NCBI RefSeq assembly: GCF_000320365.1
Contig: NZ_ANIN01000001.1
Location: 682,001-746,000, forward strand
From: Moraxella macacae 0408225
GTDB taxonomy: Bacteria; Pseudomonadota; Gammaproteobacteria; Pseudomonadales; Moraxellaceae
Length of the DNA: 64,000 nucleotides
Direction of reading: 5' to 3'
The position numbers were made by a program, and so were the translations under genes. The notes under the pieces are model-generated. The model did not search any database. It worked only from the letters and a program-made list of their open reading frames with translations, and was not told the DNA's origin. Numbering within the stretch: the stretch's first letter is position 1; each line of letters starts with the position of its first letter. Positions 27,143-35,782 of the stretch are shown here, piece by piece.

Positions 27143-27189
27143 ACCAAATTGGCTTTTTACCAAATTGACTTTTTTACCAAATTGGCAAA
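27141..27189. repeat. About 18-bp tandem repeat, three copies
   Basis: ACCAAATTGGCTTTTT-type units between the receiver gene and ccmA. Confidence 0.7.
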
Positions 27190-27252
27190 ATTCATGATAA
27201 ATCGCTATAATACAGCAAAATAGATACAGCAAATTTTTTGTGTAAAATCAGT

Positions 27253-27915
27253 ATGCCAAATCAGCCACCCACTTCCAGTTCTGCAATAAAATCTACCGAG
27301 CCTGTACTGGCGTGTTGTGATGTAGCCATTCAACGCGGTGAGTTTGTCTTATGTAACCATGTATCCTTTCGACTGTATCAAGGCGATATTTGTCATTTAA
27401 CCGGTGAAAATGGCATGGGCAAAACCACGTTTATCATGCAATTGGCGGGTTTAATTCCGATAATACAAGGTGAAGTTTTATACCAAGGCAAGCCAAATCT
27501 ACCCACGCAGCCACTGTACATTGCCCATCAAGTTGGCATTCATGCACAGCTTAGTGTGAAGCAGAATTTACGCTTTTTGTTGGGGTTATATGCTATCAAG
27601 CCAACAGCAGATGAACTGTCGCAAGCATTACACTGGGTTGGGTTGGCAGGTTATGAAGACATTGCTTGTTATCAGTTATCGGCAGGACAGATGCGTCGCG
27701 TAGGGCTTTCTCGTTTGTGGTTTTGTGTCAAACAATCCGATGCAATACCGTTTTGGTTGTTAGATGAACCATTGACCGCCTTGGACATAAATATGATCGC
27801 AAAAGTTGAAAAAATCATGCAAGATTTTGCCAATCAAGGCGGTACGGTGTTGTTAACCAGTCATCAAACCGTATCTGTGGCAAATAAAACCTTGGATTTA
27901 CAAAAGTTTATCTGA
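27253..27915 (+). CDS. ccmA: Cytochrome c maturation/heme export ATPase CcmA
   Basis: ATP-binding subunit of the CcmABCD complex that releases heme-loaded CcmE. Walker A GENGMGKTT, signature YQLSAGQMRRVGLSRLW (the LSAGQ-R form is typical of CcmA), Walker B WLLDEPLTALD. The start is placed at ATG 27253; the ORF track begins at TTG five codons earlier. 220 aa. Confidence 0.9.
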   Translation: MPNQPPTSSSAIKSTEPVLACCDVAIQRGEFVLCNHVSFRLYQGDICHLTGENGMGKTTFIMQLAGLIPIIQGEVLYQGKPNLPTQPLYIAHQVGIHAQLSVKQNLRFLLGLYAIKPTADELSQALHWVGLAGYEDIACYQLSAGQMRRVGLSRLWFCVKQSDAIPFWLLDEPLTALDINMIAKVEKIMQDFANQGGTVLLTSHQTVSVANKTLDLQKFI

Positions 27916-27950
27916 TGGTTTTTAATATTTTTAACCCAAATAAATCTTTA

Positions 27951-28023
27951 TTCTACAAACATTATTTTTACAAACATTATTTCTACAAACATTATTTCTA
28001 CAAACATTATTTCTACAAACATT
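27951..28023. repeat. 15-bp tandem repeat, five copies, between ccmA and ccmB
   Basis: TTCTACAAACATTAT repeated nearly five times (one unit with TTTTA). It occupies most of the ccmA-ccmB gap and ends about 20 bp before the ccmB ATG. Confidence 0.9.
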
Positions 28024-28043
28024 GAGTGCAACACAAATTTAAC

Positions 28044-28718
28044 ATGAATACGGTTGATTTTTCTACCCTTTGGCAACGCGAATGGCAAATCAAACAACAA
28101 AACAAAATGCAATGGCTATATCCGCTTGTGTTGTTTTTGATAATCATTACCTTGTTTCCGCTTACTGTCGGATCTGAACCAAAACTGTTAAAACAGCTTG
28201 GCGTACCTGCGGTGTGGATTGCAGGATTGTTGTCATTGGTTATGGGTATGGACAATCTGTTTAAACCTGCATTGGAAAATGGCACGCTTGCTCAGTTGGT
28301 TGTGGCTCGTGCATCACTGTCTTTGTGGGTGTTGGCAAGGTTAATGGTGCATTGGCTTACAAGTGCAGGCATGGTGGCAATTTTGGCAATTTTGGCAATG
28401 CCACTGTTTGGTTTAGATGCTCGTGATACATTGATTTTAAGCGTGTCAATTGTTGTCGGTAGCCCATTGTTATTGTGTCTATCGGCAATTGCCAGTAGTT
28501 TGACCTTGTCGCTAAAAAATGGGGCAATACTTGTTCCTTTGATGGCATTGCCAATGCAATTGCCTGTGTTGATTTTTGCAACAGGTGCTGTGGATTTGTT
28601 TGCCACAGGCATGAATGGGTTACCGATTTTGGCGTTGTTATTGGCAGGAAGTATTTTTGCACTAATTTTATCACCTTTGATCATTGCTTATGCGTTAAAG
28701 ATGGCATGGTTAAGCTAA
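28044..28718 (+). CDS. ccmB: Heme exporter protein CcmB
   Basis: Membrane subunit of the Ccm ABC complex, 224 aa with six hydrophobic segments. FSTLWQREWQIKQQNKMQWLYPLVLF and GMDNLFKPALENGTLAQL fit CcmB. ATG 28044 is chosen over the GTG at 28026 in the ORF track. ccmC to ccmH do not follow; the next gene is unrelated and 600 bp away. Confidence 0.9.
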   Translation: MNTVDFSTLWQREWQIKQQNKMQWLYPLVLFLIIITLFPLTVGSEPKLLKQLGVPAVWIAGLLSLVMGMDNLFKPALENGTLAQLVVARASLSLWVLARLMVHWLTSAGMVAILAILAMPLFGLDARDTLILSVSIVVGSPLLLCLSAIASSLTLSLKNGAILVPLMALPMQLPVLIFATGAVDLFATGMNGLPILALLLAGSIFALILSPLIIAYALKMAWLS

Positions 28719-29321
28719 CTTATTGATAATAATTAAAAAAATCTAAAGAATTTGTAATAAATAAAAAGATACTATACAACTAATAAACATTTGTGTTAGA
28801 ATATTATTTCTAAGTTTTTACGAAAAAAGATATCTTTTTATCAAAAACTAAATAATTTGTTACAATTTAGCCAAAAAAAAGATTTTCTTTTTAAAAAAAC
28901 TGGGCTAAAATACGTTCGCTTTATATGTCGCGTACATTCTATTAACAACCCCTTTAATTTAATAGGTTTTAATTTAACAGGTTTCTAACCGCTTCTTAAG
29001 ATCTAAATAAATCTAACTAAATCGATGTTATCATCATCTATGTTATCATCGCAAATGAATAGATTGATAGTGTAGCGAAGCATCAAAACAACTTTGGTAT
29101 CTGTTTTAAACGCTGTGTCTGTTTTTGAAGCAGATTAAAACAAAAACGATGTGCTTGTTGCAGACTTGGGTGGATATATCATTCACCAATTCAAAAAATG
29201 TTTGGATTGTGTAAGAACTCAATACGCTGTTTTTGCAAAAAACACAACTGACAATAAGCGATAATAAGTTTTAACCAGAGTAGGTAAAGATGGGGTTAAA
29301 TTCTTTTTTAGGAGAAATTGT
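28719..29321. other. 603-bp gene-free stretch, possible long leader or small RNA
   Basis: No open frame. A candidate promoter is TTTTCT, 17 bp, TAAAAT (about 28889-28917), with the bases GGGC directly before the -10. The roughly 390 bp from there to the next ATG have lower AT bias than the flanks, repeated GTTATCATC motifs (29027-29050) and a TGTTTTTGCAAAAAACA hairpin (about 29229-29246). It may be a long 5' leader of the Ala-rich lipoprotein gene or encode a small RNA; I cannot tell which. Confidence 0.4.
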
Positions 29322-29681
29322 ATGAAATTTCAATCAATTGCATTATCTGCATTGTTGGCAACTTTGGCATTAACTGGTTGTTCAAAACCAGCTGAAGAAG
29401 CTCATGAAGCAAAAGTTGAAGCAGTAGAGGCTGCCTCTGTTGCTATGGCTGATGCCGCATCTGCACCACATGATGATGCTACCCAACAAGCCGCTTCTGT
29501 TGCTATGGCTGCTGCAACCACAGCATCTATCGCTGCTGAAAATGCATCTGACGCCGCTGCAATGGGTAATGACGCCGCCGCTGAACAAGCAGAAGCAACT
29601 GCTGAAAACGCAGAAGAAGCTGCTAAAGAAGCCGCTGATGCTACCAAAGATGCTGTTGACGGTGTTAAAGAAGCAAAATAA
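29322..29681 (+). CDS. Small Ala-rich lipoprotein
   Basis: 119 aa. A lipoprotein signal ends in LTGC (Cys20), followed by about 100 residues almost entirely of Ala, Glu, Asp, Lys, Thr and Ser, predicted to be one long helix. No family domain is recognised; Lpp-like spacer proteins and YtxH/ElaB-like helices share the composition. Strong RBS TAGGAGAAA and a strong terminator suggest high expression. Confidence 0.75.
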   Translation: MKFQSIALSALLATLALTGCSKPAEEAHEAKVEAVEAASVAMADAASAPHDDATQQAASVAMAAATTASIAAENASDAAAMGNDAAAEQAEATAENAEEAAKEAADATKDAVDGVKEAK

Positions 29682-29698
29682 TCAAATTTTAAAATTTG

Positions 29699-29731
29699 AC
29701 AAAAAAAGGAACATTGCGTTCCTTTTTTTGT
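29699..29731 (+). terminator. Terminator after the Ala-rich lipoprotein
   Basis: AAAAAAAGGAAC, ATTGC loop, GTTCCTTTTTTT. Symmetric, so it could also serve ispE on the opposite strand. Confidence 0.9.
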
Positions 29732-29761
29732 TTTTGATGTGTTGTTTTTTTTGCGTGGATT

Positions 29762-30727
29762 TTATAGTGTTTTTACGATGACGCTTTTACATGGGGCGTT
29801 TTTTTGCCAGTTTGCCAATGTTTGTTGGTTGATTTGTTGGTCTAAATCCATGGGCAAGGGCAAAAACACGCATCCGCCAGATCCTGTCATGCGTGGCGTG
29901 GTTTTGCTGCTATCTGCCAAGTTTTGTAAATATTTGAGTGCTTGACAAACAGGCTGTGATAACAGGCTAACAATTGGCTCAAATACATTGATAAAATCTT
30001 TGCTTAAATGGTCGCAAAAATCCGCGGTATGTTGGCGTAAAAATGCGTGAGATAGGGTTTGGCAGTTGCGCTGTAAATTACAATTTGCAAACAATTGTTT
30101 GGTATTGATATGAGAATTTGGCATTAGCAACAATAATTGCTGTGGGGGCAGTGTAATTGGCGTTAGCAGCTCACCAATTCCCTCGCCAATTGCACTTTGT
30201 CCAAGGATAAAAATTGGCACATCTGCCCCAAGGCTTGCTCCAATTTGGATTAACTCTGTTTGGCTAAGCTGTAGTTGCCAAATTTCGTTGAGTGTGGTTA
30301 ACGTTGTTGCGCAGTTAGATGAACCGCCACCAAGTCCTGCTCCCATTGGCAATTTTTTGGTTAAATGAATGTCAATGATTGGCAATTGGCTGATTTGTGC
30401 AATGCTTAATTTTTGTTGATTTTTGGCAAATTCCAATAGGGCAAGCCCGGCTTTGGCGATTAAATTATCCGACAAATTTTCGGTAATTGTTTGATTGGCG
30501 TGATTTTCTTGTTGTATGGTTAACCGAATCGGTAAATTGTTGTGGTTAAAATTAGCAGGAATTTGTTGATTGGTTGGACAAAACGTCAGCGCGTCATACA
30601 AATCAATCAAGCGAAAAACGGTTTGTAAATTGTGATAGCCGTCATCACGTTTGCCTGTAATGTGCAAAAACAAATTGATTTTGGCAAAAGCGTGTTTGGT
30701 AAGAGATTGATTGGATAAACTTGGCAT
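29762..30727 (-). CDS. ispE: 4-diphosphocytidyl-2-C-methylerythritol kinase
   Basis: GHMP kinase of the MEP isoprenoid pathway, 321 aa. AFAKINLFLHITGKRDDGYHNLQTVF at the N-terminus is the IspE signature; the ATP-binding loop is LPMGAGLGGGSSNCATTL, and MTGSGGCVFLPL is the C-terminal GHMP motif. The usual neighbours lolB and prs are absent; a tRNA gene lies upstream on the same strand. Confidence 0.95.
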   Translation of the reverse strand: MPSLSNQSLTKHAFAKINLFLHITGKRDDGYHNLQTVFRLIDLYDALTFCPTNQQIPANFNHNNLPIRLTIQQENHANQTITENLSDNLIAKAGLALLEFAKNQQKLSIAQISQLPIIDIHLTKKLPMGAGLGGGSSNCATTLTTLNEIWQLQLSQTELIQIGASLGADVPIFILGQSAIGEGIGELLTPITLPPQQLLLLMPNSHINTKQLFANCNLQRNCQTLSHAFLRQHTADFCDHLSKDFINVFEPIVSLLSQPVCQALKYLQNLADSSKTTPRMTGSGGCVFLPLPMDLDQQINQQTLANWQKNAPCKSVIVKTL

Positions 30728-30849
30728 GGTTTAGGTTGGCAGATTTTGTGGCAGATATTGATAGTTTAGCCCAAAAAAAGGCACAATACAATCAATCTGT
30801 GCAATCAATCCATACAATAAAAAATCCATGCGTAAAAAACGCACACAAT

Positions 30850-30880
30850 AAAAAACCACTTAATCATAAGTGGTTTTTAG
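30850..30880 (-). terminator. Terminator of tRNA-Gly
   Basis: On the minus strand AAAAACCACTT, ATGATT loop, AAGTGGTTTTT, four bases beyond the tRNA 3' end. Confidence 0.85.
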
Positions 30881-30884
30881 AATT

Positions 30885-30960
<76 letters not shown>

Positions 30961-31153
30961 ATTTTAAATCAACAAACTTTTACAAACAAACTTTCACAAG
31001 ATTTTTTGTTTGTCTGTTGTTTCGTTGTGTTGCATATTATAAGGATTTTTAAAACCAAGTCAAGCACTTTTTTTAAATTTTTTCAAAAATTTTATAGATG
31101 ATTGATTTTTATAAAAATTTATTTTAAAGATTGTGGTTTTTTTGGTTGCTTGG

Positions 31154-31654
31154 CTATCCATTGTTAGAAAGCCATAAACTTTTGGTGCTATCGGCGTAAA
31201 ACTCTTGTTTCCATACAGGAATGTCTGATTTTATGCTATCTAGCAACCAGCGACACGCATCAAAAGCAGGATAACGGTGATGGGCGGTAACGCCAATCCA
31301 TACCGCCATATCACCCACGTTAAGATCGCCAATGCGATGCAGAGCAATAGCGTGCTGTATGTCAAATTTTTCTTTGGCGTGTTGTATGATTTTTTTGCCT
31401 TGATTGAGGGCAAGTTTTTCATAGCCATAATAGGTCAAATGGGTAACCGTGCGTTTATTATTGTGGTTACGCACCCACCCTTCAAAGGTTGCCAACGCTC
31501 CACAGTTGTTGTTTAATAGTGCTGTTTTTAGCTGTCTGTCATCAATGGGTTTGTCAAGCAGAGCAAAACCATGATGAATCGCGGTTTGATATGCTTCATA
31601 TTCGCTAAGTGATATGCTTGATGAGTTTTGGTGTGGTTTTTTATTCAAAACCAT
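31154..31654 (-). CDS. moaE: Molybdopterin synthase catalytic subunit
   Basis: Transfers sulfur from MoaD to precursor Z. The start is set at ATG 31654, preceded by a strong AGGAGG site; the ORF track begins 26 codons earlier. 166 aa with GALATFEGWVRNHN, YYGYEKLA and the active-site stretch RIGDLNVGDMAVWIGVTAHHR then PVWKQEFY. Last gene of the moa run and adjacent to moaD. Confidence 0.94.
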   Translation of the reverse strand: MVLNKKPHQNSSSISLSEYEAYQTAIHHGFALLDKPIDDRQLKTALLNNNCGALATFEGWVRNHNNKRTVTHLTYYGYEKLALNQGKKIIQHAKEKFDIQHAIALHRIGDLNVGDMAVWIGVTAHHRYPAFDACRWLLDSIKSDIPVWKQEFYADSTKSLWLSNNG

Positions 31655-31655
31655 A

Positions 31656-31934
31656 TTAACCTCCTGCCACAGGCGGAATGAATGCCAATATATCACCGTG
31701 ATTGATGGGTGTTTGCCAATTGCTAAATTCATGATTGATAGCGACGGCGATTTTGTCTTTACTCAATGAAAAATTGTATTTTTGCGATAATTTGTCAAAA
31801 ATTTGCCCAGCGGTTTCGTCATTTACCATAAGCTGTTCTTCGTCAATGCCTGCATGATCGGCAAGACTGGCAAAGTACAATACGTTAATTTTTTTATCAT
31901 GAATTTTATGACTGTCATTACAAATATTTGGCAT
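31656..31934 (-). CDS. moaD: Molybdopterin synthase sulfur carrier subunit
   Basis: 92 aa ubiquitin-like protein ending in the thiocarboxylation tail AFIPPVAGG. INVLYFASLADHAG is the MoaD start pattern. ATG 31934 overlaps the moaC end by 17 bp, indicating translational coupling. One base separates its stop from the moaE start codon. Confidence 0.93.
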   Translation of the reverse strand: MPNICNDSHKIHDKKINVLYFASLADHAGIDEEQLMVNDETAGQIFDKLSQKYNFSLSKDKIAVAINHEFSNWQTPINHGDILAFIPPVAGG

Positions 31935-32430
31935 AATCAGATTTTCCTCCGGTTTTATTAACCAAGCAAATATCACCAATCACAATGTCATTGCTAAGCG
32001 TTTTGGTATTGGGCGTTTTGGTACTAAGTGCTTTGGTCATGTCATAGATGGTCAAACACGCGACAGATACCGCGGTAAGGGCTTCCATTTCTACGCCAGT
32101 TTTGTGGGTGGTTTTGGCAGTGGCACTAACCACAAGAGCATGATTGACATCATCATAATCAAAATCCATTTTTACCGTGTCAAGCGCTAAGGCATGACAT
32201 AGTGGAATAAGCTCGTGGGTTTTTTTCGCTCCCATAATGCCTGCAATGTGAGCTATGGCGGTGATCGATCCTTTTTTGGTCTGTCCGCAGGCTTGCTTTA
32301 TTTTGGTGTAAATGTTTGGTGCAAAAACAACCTTGCCTGTGGCTGTGGCGGTGCGTGCAGTCGTGGGTTTATCGGCGATATCGACCATTGTGATATTACC
32401 GTTTGCGTCTAAGTGGGTTAAATTTGGCAT
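31918..32430 (-). CDS. moaC: Cyclic pyranopterin monophosphate synthase
   Basis: 170 aa. Makes cPMP with MoaA. Contains LTHLDANGNITMVDIADKP, IAGIMGAKKTHELIPLCH and TGVEMEALTAVSVACLTIYDM, all MoaC hallmarks, including the catalytic Lys and His residues. Confidence 0.96.
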   Translation of the reverse strand: MPNLTHLDANGNITMVDIADKPTTARTATATGKVVFAPNIYTKIKQACGQTKKGSITAIAHIAGIMGAKKTHELIPLCHALALDTVKMDFDYDDVNHALVVSATAKTTHKTGVEMEALTAVSVACLTIYDMTKALSTKTPNTKTLSNDIVIGDICLVNKTGGKSDYAKYL

Positions 32431-32453
32431 GGCTTGTCTTCTTTAATTAGGTT

Positions 32454-33098
32454 TTAAAATTGGGTTAATGGGTTAAAATATTGCAAAGCATGCTGAAATT
32501 CAGCAAGGGTATTAAAATTTGCCAAATTTTGCCAACCGGTATCCATGGCAATTTTTTGTACAGATTTGTCTTTCAAAAACTTCATGACAGAGCGTTCCCC
32601 ATTATCCAAATAGGTTTTTAGATCGGTTATCAAATCCAAACGATACAGTCCAAGCAGTGGGTAATCTTTATCGTTATGCGTAAGATAAATCACTTGACTA
32701 TTAGGTTTTGCTTTAATAAGTTTATTATATAGCTTATCAATACCGATTAAATTATCACAGCTTGCTACCAAAATGTAATCACCAGTTAGCCTGTGATTTT
32801 GACAATAAACAAACGCATTTAGCAAGCATGATAACGCCCCTGCGTTTTTTATATAATCACTGATCGCGATAACATCATTTGGCAGGCTAAATTTTTTGTC
32901 ATTATTGCCGATTAAAATTGTAATTGAGTGGTTTATGTTGCTAATCGTGTTGCTAATTTGTTTGGCGTGCTGAATATGAAAATTAAGCAAAGTATCGCTA
33001 TTGGCGTTATTGCTTGGTATGGGCAATAATGCTTTGGGTGAGCCCATGCGAGAGGATTGCCCTCCTGCTAAAATTAAGATGCCAGATAGCGTTATCAT
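32454..33098 (-). CDS. mobA: Molybdenum cofactor guanylyltransferase
   Basis: Attaches GMP to the cofactor to form MGD. ATG 33098 gives MITLSGILILAGGQSSRMG, with the nucleotide-binding LAGGxSxRMG at the expected place; the ORF-track start is 23 codons too long. About 214 aa with ILVASCDNLI and YPLLGLYR. MocA-type cytidylyltransferase is an alternative, but the moa operon context favours MobA. Confidence 0.85.
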   Translation of the reverse strand: MITLSGILILAGGQSSRMGSPKALLPIPSNNANSDTLLNFHIQHAKQISNTISNINHSITILIGNNDKKFSLPNDVIAISDYIKNAGALSCLLNAFVYCQNHRLTGDYILVASCDNLIGIDKLYNKLIKAKPNSQVIYLTHNDKDYPLLGLYRLDLITDLKTYLDNGERSVMKFLKDKSVQKIAMDTGWQNLANFNTLAEFQHALQYFNPLTQF

Positions 33099-33129
33099 GT
33101 TAATACTTAATCGGTTAATGTTTAATTGG

Positions 33130-33708
33130 TTAATGCTTAGGATTTTGGCGCATAAGATGCGGTACAAAATTACAAGGAAGCGTGCGATTGTCCAGTTGTT
33201 GTTGTAAAATTCCTAGCCAACCTGTGCGACACGCTCCTGTTGATCCGGGCAAACAAAAAATCACTGTATTGTTTGCCATGCCTGCTATTGCCCGAGATTG
33301 TAACGTACTCATGCCAATTTCATCTTTTGAGAGCAGGCGAAACATCTCTCCAAAACCGTCTACCGATTTATCAAACAATACTGCCACCGCCTCAGGCATA
33401 TTGTCTCGCCCATAAAAACCCGTGCCACCTGTGGTAATCACCGCGTGAACATTTGGGTTGGCAATCCAGTTGCTAATCACCGCGCGAATTTGATAAATGT
33501 CATCAGTGGTTAAAGTTCGCTCAAACAACGTATGCCCTGCCTCAATGATACTGTCTGCCAAATATTTGCCCGAGGTATCTTCATTTAGTGTGCGTGTGTC
33601 TGATACGGTTAACACCGCGATATTTAAAGGGATAAACGGTTTGGCGGTTTTTGGGCTATCTGTATGGTTGTTGGTTGTGTGAACAGAATGGTTGCAAAGT
33701 TTACACAT
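33130..33708 (-). CDS. moaB: Molybdenum cofactor biosynthesis protein MoaB
   Basis: 192 aa MogA/MoaB-family adenylyltransferase-like protein. LNIAVLTVSDTRTLNEDTSG, VHAVITTGGTGFYGRDNMPEAV and IFCLPGSTGACRTGW are the family signatures. Start ATG 33708 has the site AGGAGAC; the ORF track extends further into the repeat array upstream. The N-terminus has an odd MCKLCNHS start, a possible metal site or simply a variable extension. Confidence 0.9.
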   Translation of the reverse strand: MCKLCNHSVHTTNNHTDSPKTAKPFIPLNIAVLTVSDTRTLNEDTSGKYLADSIIEAGHTLFERTLTTDDIYQIRAVISNWIANPNVHAVITTGGTGFYGRDNMPEAVAVLFDKSVDGFGEMFRLLSKDEIGMSTLQSRAIAGMANNTVIFCLPGSTGACRTGWLGILQQQLDNRTLPCNFVPHLMRQNPKH

Positions 33709-33739
33709 GACGTCTCCTAGGTAAATTAAAATTATGTAA

Positions 33740-33787
33740 TGTTTTAACAAATGTTTTAACAAATCTTTTAACAAATGTTTTAACAAG
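33740..33787. repeat. 12-bp tandem repeat, four copies
   Basis: TGTTTTAACAAA units between moaA and moaB. Confidence 0.88.
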
Positions 33788-33824
33788 CAATTGGCAAAAT
33801 CGTTGCCAAAACCGCGGACAAAAA

Positions 33825-34889
33825 CTAACCACCAACCAAGGATAAATTTTTCATCAATCCGCTATGAGTGTTTAGATCATGATGTTCAGGTTTAATTGGC
33901 ATTAGGTTTTGTAGCGCATCAATCAACCCTGGCGTGTCATTATTTTGTAAAAACTTACGAATGTCGTAATTTTGACTGTCAAACAAGCACAAATGCACCT
34001 TGCCAAGACTGCTAACACGCAAGCGGTTACAACTGTTACAAAAATTTTTGTGATATGGTTCAATAATGCCAATGCTGCCTGCGTAATCAGTATGAACGTA
34101 TTCAAGGGCAGGGCCGTCATCGCTGTGTTTTGGGCGTAATTTCCAACCGTTTTTGGCAAGGTGATTTTTAATGAGTGTCGCGGTTTGGTTTTGGGCAAAA
34201 AACAGATCTTGATTGTCTGAAGTTTGCATAAACTCAATAAAACGGTAAGTTACAGGGCGGTTTTTGACAAAATCAAGGACGGACATCAGATTGTCATAAA
34301 CGGTATCTGCCCTTAAAATACCATTCATCTTTAGGTGAATGTCGGTGGTATCAAGCAATGTATCCACATCTTGTAACAATGTAGCCAGTGTATCAAAACC
34401 TGTGATTTTTTTGAACACTTTCGGATTAAAACTGTCTACGCTAAGGTTGAGTTGATTTAACCCGGCTTGTTGCCAAGCGGATAAATGTTTGTGCAGTTTA
34501 TAGCCGTTTGATGAGATGGCTGTTTTGGCAATGCCATGCGATTTAACGATGGCAATGATATCACCAAGATCACGCCGAACAGACGGTTCACCTCCTGTTA
34601 GACGCACTTTTTTTGTACCAAGGCGTTTAAAACCGTCAATGAGTGTGTCAATTTCAGACAATGTAAGCTCGTTGTTTGGGCGTTTGCCTTGATAGCCATT
34701 TGGTAAGCAATAATCACAACGAAAATTGCAAAAATCAGTAATTGACAAGCGTAAATAAGTCAGTTGTCTATGAAATTTATCAATCAAAACAGGTGTGTGC
34801 GTTTGGTTTTGTAAATCGTGTGTGGGCGATTGACCGATACCGATCGCTGTTTTAAGGTGAGATGACGAGCCGATTGACAAGGTTTTCAT
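33825..34889 (-). CDS. moaA: GTP 3',8-cyclase MoaA
   Basis: Radical SAM enzyme for the first step of Moco synthesis, 354 aa. N-terminal cluster motif CNFRCDYCLP, RLTGGEPSVRRD, a C-terminal cluster region FCNSCNRLRVSSLGKVHLCLF and the essential Gly-Gly end (SLVGG). First gene of the minus-strand moaA-moaB-mobA-moaC-moaD-moaE run. The N-terminal 35 residues are a variable extension. Confidence 0.96.
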   Translation of the reverse strand: MKTLSIGSSSHLKTAIGIGQSPTHDLQNQTHTPVLIDKFHRQLTYLRLSITDFCNFRCDYCLPNGYQGKRPNNELTLSEIDTLIDGFKRLGTKKVRLTGGEPSVRRDLGDIIAIVKSHGIAKTAISSNGYKLHKHLSAWQQAGLNQLNLSVDSFNPKVFKKITGFDTLATLLQDVDTLLDTTDIHLKMNGILRADTVYDNLMSVLDFVKNRPVTYRFIEFMQTSDNQDLFFAQNQTATLIKNHLAKNGWKLRPKHSDDGPALEYVHTDYAGSIGIIEPYHKNFCNSCNRLRVSSLGKVHLCLFDSQNYDIRKFLQNNDTPGLIDALQNLMPIKPEHHDLNTHSGLMKNLSLVGG

Positions 34890-34989
34890 TATAATTTTGT
34901 GCTAAGCGTTGCCTAAGTTTTTGGTTTGCTGGTTATTATAAAAGATTTTTTTGTGCAAAAATACTCAACCAATGGTAAAAAAACTACTA

Positions 34990-35085
34990 CTTTAGCAGTA
35001 TATTTTTAGCAGTGTGTTTTGGCAACATGTTTTGGCAACATGTTGTGGCTTTGCACTGCGTTGTGGCTTTGAGTTGTGTTTTGCT
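34990..35085. repeat. Degenerate short tandem duplications
   Basis: TTTTGGCAACATG twice and TTGTGGCTTTG twice, upstream of the phosphatase gene. The rest of the 270-bp moaA-phosphatase gap should hold two divergent promoters; TATACA at about 35126 is a plausible -10 for the plus strand. Confidence 0.6.
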
Positions 35086-35159
35086 AAAAATTAATGCTTT
35101 TTTGGGGCAAATTGATTAAACTATACACTTTAAAAAATTAACCCATTCACGTAAAACCT

Positions 35160-35762
35160 ATGCAAAAAAAACGCTTTGCTCTTGCCGTTATCGTTATCGC
35201 AGCGACCGCTTGTGCCATACCGCCTTTGCCGGAACCTCGTCCCAGTCATTGGGCAAAACTTATTGAAGCGGATAGTAATTTTTATCAAGTGGACGACCAG
35301 CTTTTTCGAAGTGAACAGATGTTGTCTGAAGATATAAACCTGTTAAAATCGCAAAACATTCATGCAATTATTAACTTGCGTTATTTTAACCGTGATGAAA
35401 ATGAAGAGCAACTTAACAATAAGAATTTTACTTTAATCAATCACCCGTTAAAAACGTGGGCGGTAACCCCAGAACAACTTGCTAAAATTTTGTTGGAAAT
35501 TGACAATCAACAAAAACTAGGCAAAAAAGTATTGGTGCATTGTTATCACGGTTCTGACCGAACAGGGATTGTGATTGCTATGTATCGGATTATTCAGCAA
35601 AACTGGACAATTGAGCAAGCCAAACAAGAAATGCTACAAGGTGGCTATGGTTATCACAGCATTTGGCAAAATTTGATCAATCTTTTGACCAAAGAAAAAG
35701 TCAATCAAGTACACAAAATTTACCTTCAACTCAAAAACAATAACAATAACAATAACAATTAA
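35160..35762 (+). CDS. Tyrosine/dual-specificity phosphatase-like lipoprotein with poly-Asn tail
   Basis: 200 aa. The N-terminus has a signal ending in ATAC, so it is probably a lipoprotein. The phosphatase core follows: FYQVDDQLFRSEQ, IHAIINLRYF, and the CX5R loop HCYHGSDRTG. It resembles periplasmic dual-specificity phosphatase-like proteins seen in Acinetobacter-type genomes. The protein ends in eight Asn encoded by AACAAT hexamer repeats. An A8 run lies at codons 2-4. A flippase gene follows after 20 bp, so the two may share a transcript. The substrate is unknown. Confidence 0.75.
   Translation: MQKKRFALAVIVIAATACAIPPLPEPRPSHWAKLIEADSNFYQVDDQLFRSEQMLSEDINLLKSQNIHAIINLRYFNRDENEEQLNNKNFTLINHPLKTWAVTPEQLAKILLEIDNQQKLGKKVLVHCYHGSDRTGIVIAMYRIIQQNWTIEQAKQEMLQGGYGYHSIWQNLINLLTKEKVNQVHKIYLQLKNNNNNNNN
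35736..35760 (+). repeat. AACAAT hexanucleotide repeat
   Basis: Four copies at the very 3' end of the phosphatase gene, encoding the poly-Asn tail. Copy changes stay in frame. Confidence 0.85.
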
Positions 35763-35782
35763 AAAAACCAAATAGGTGGCGT

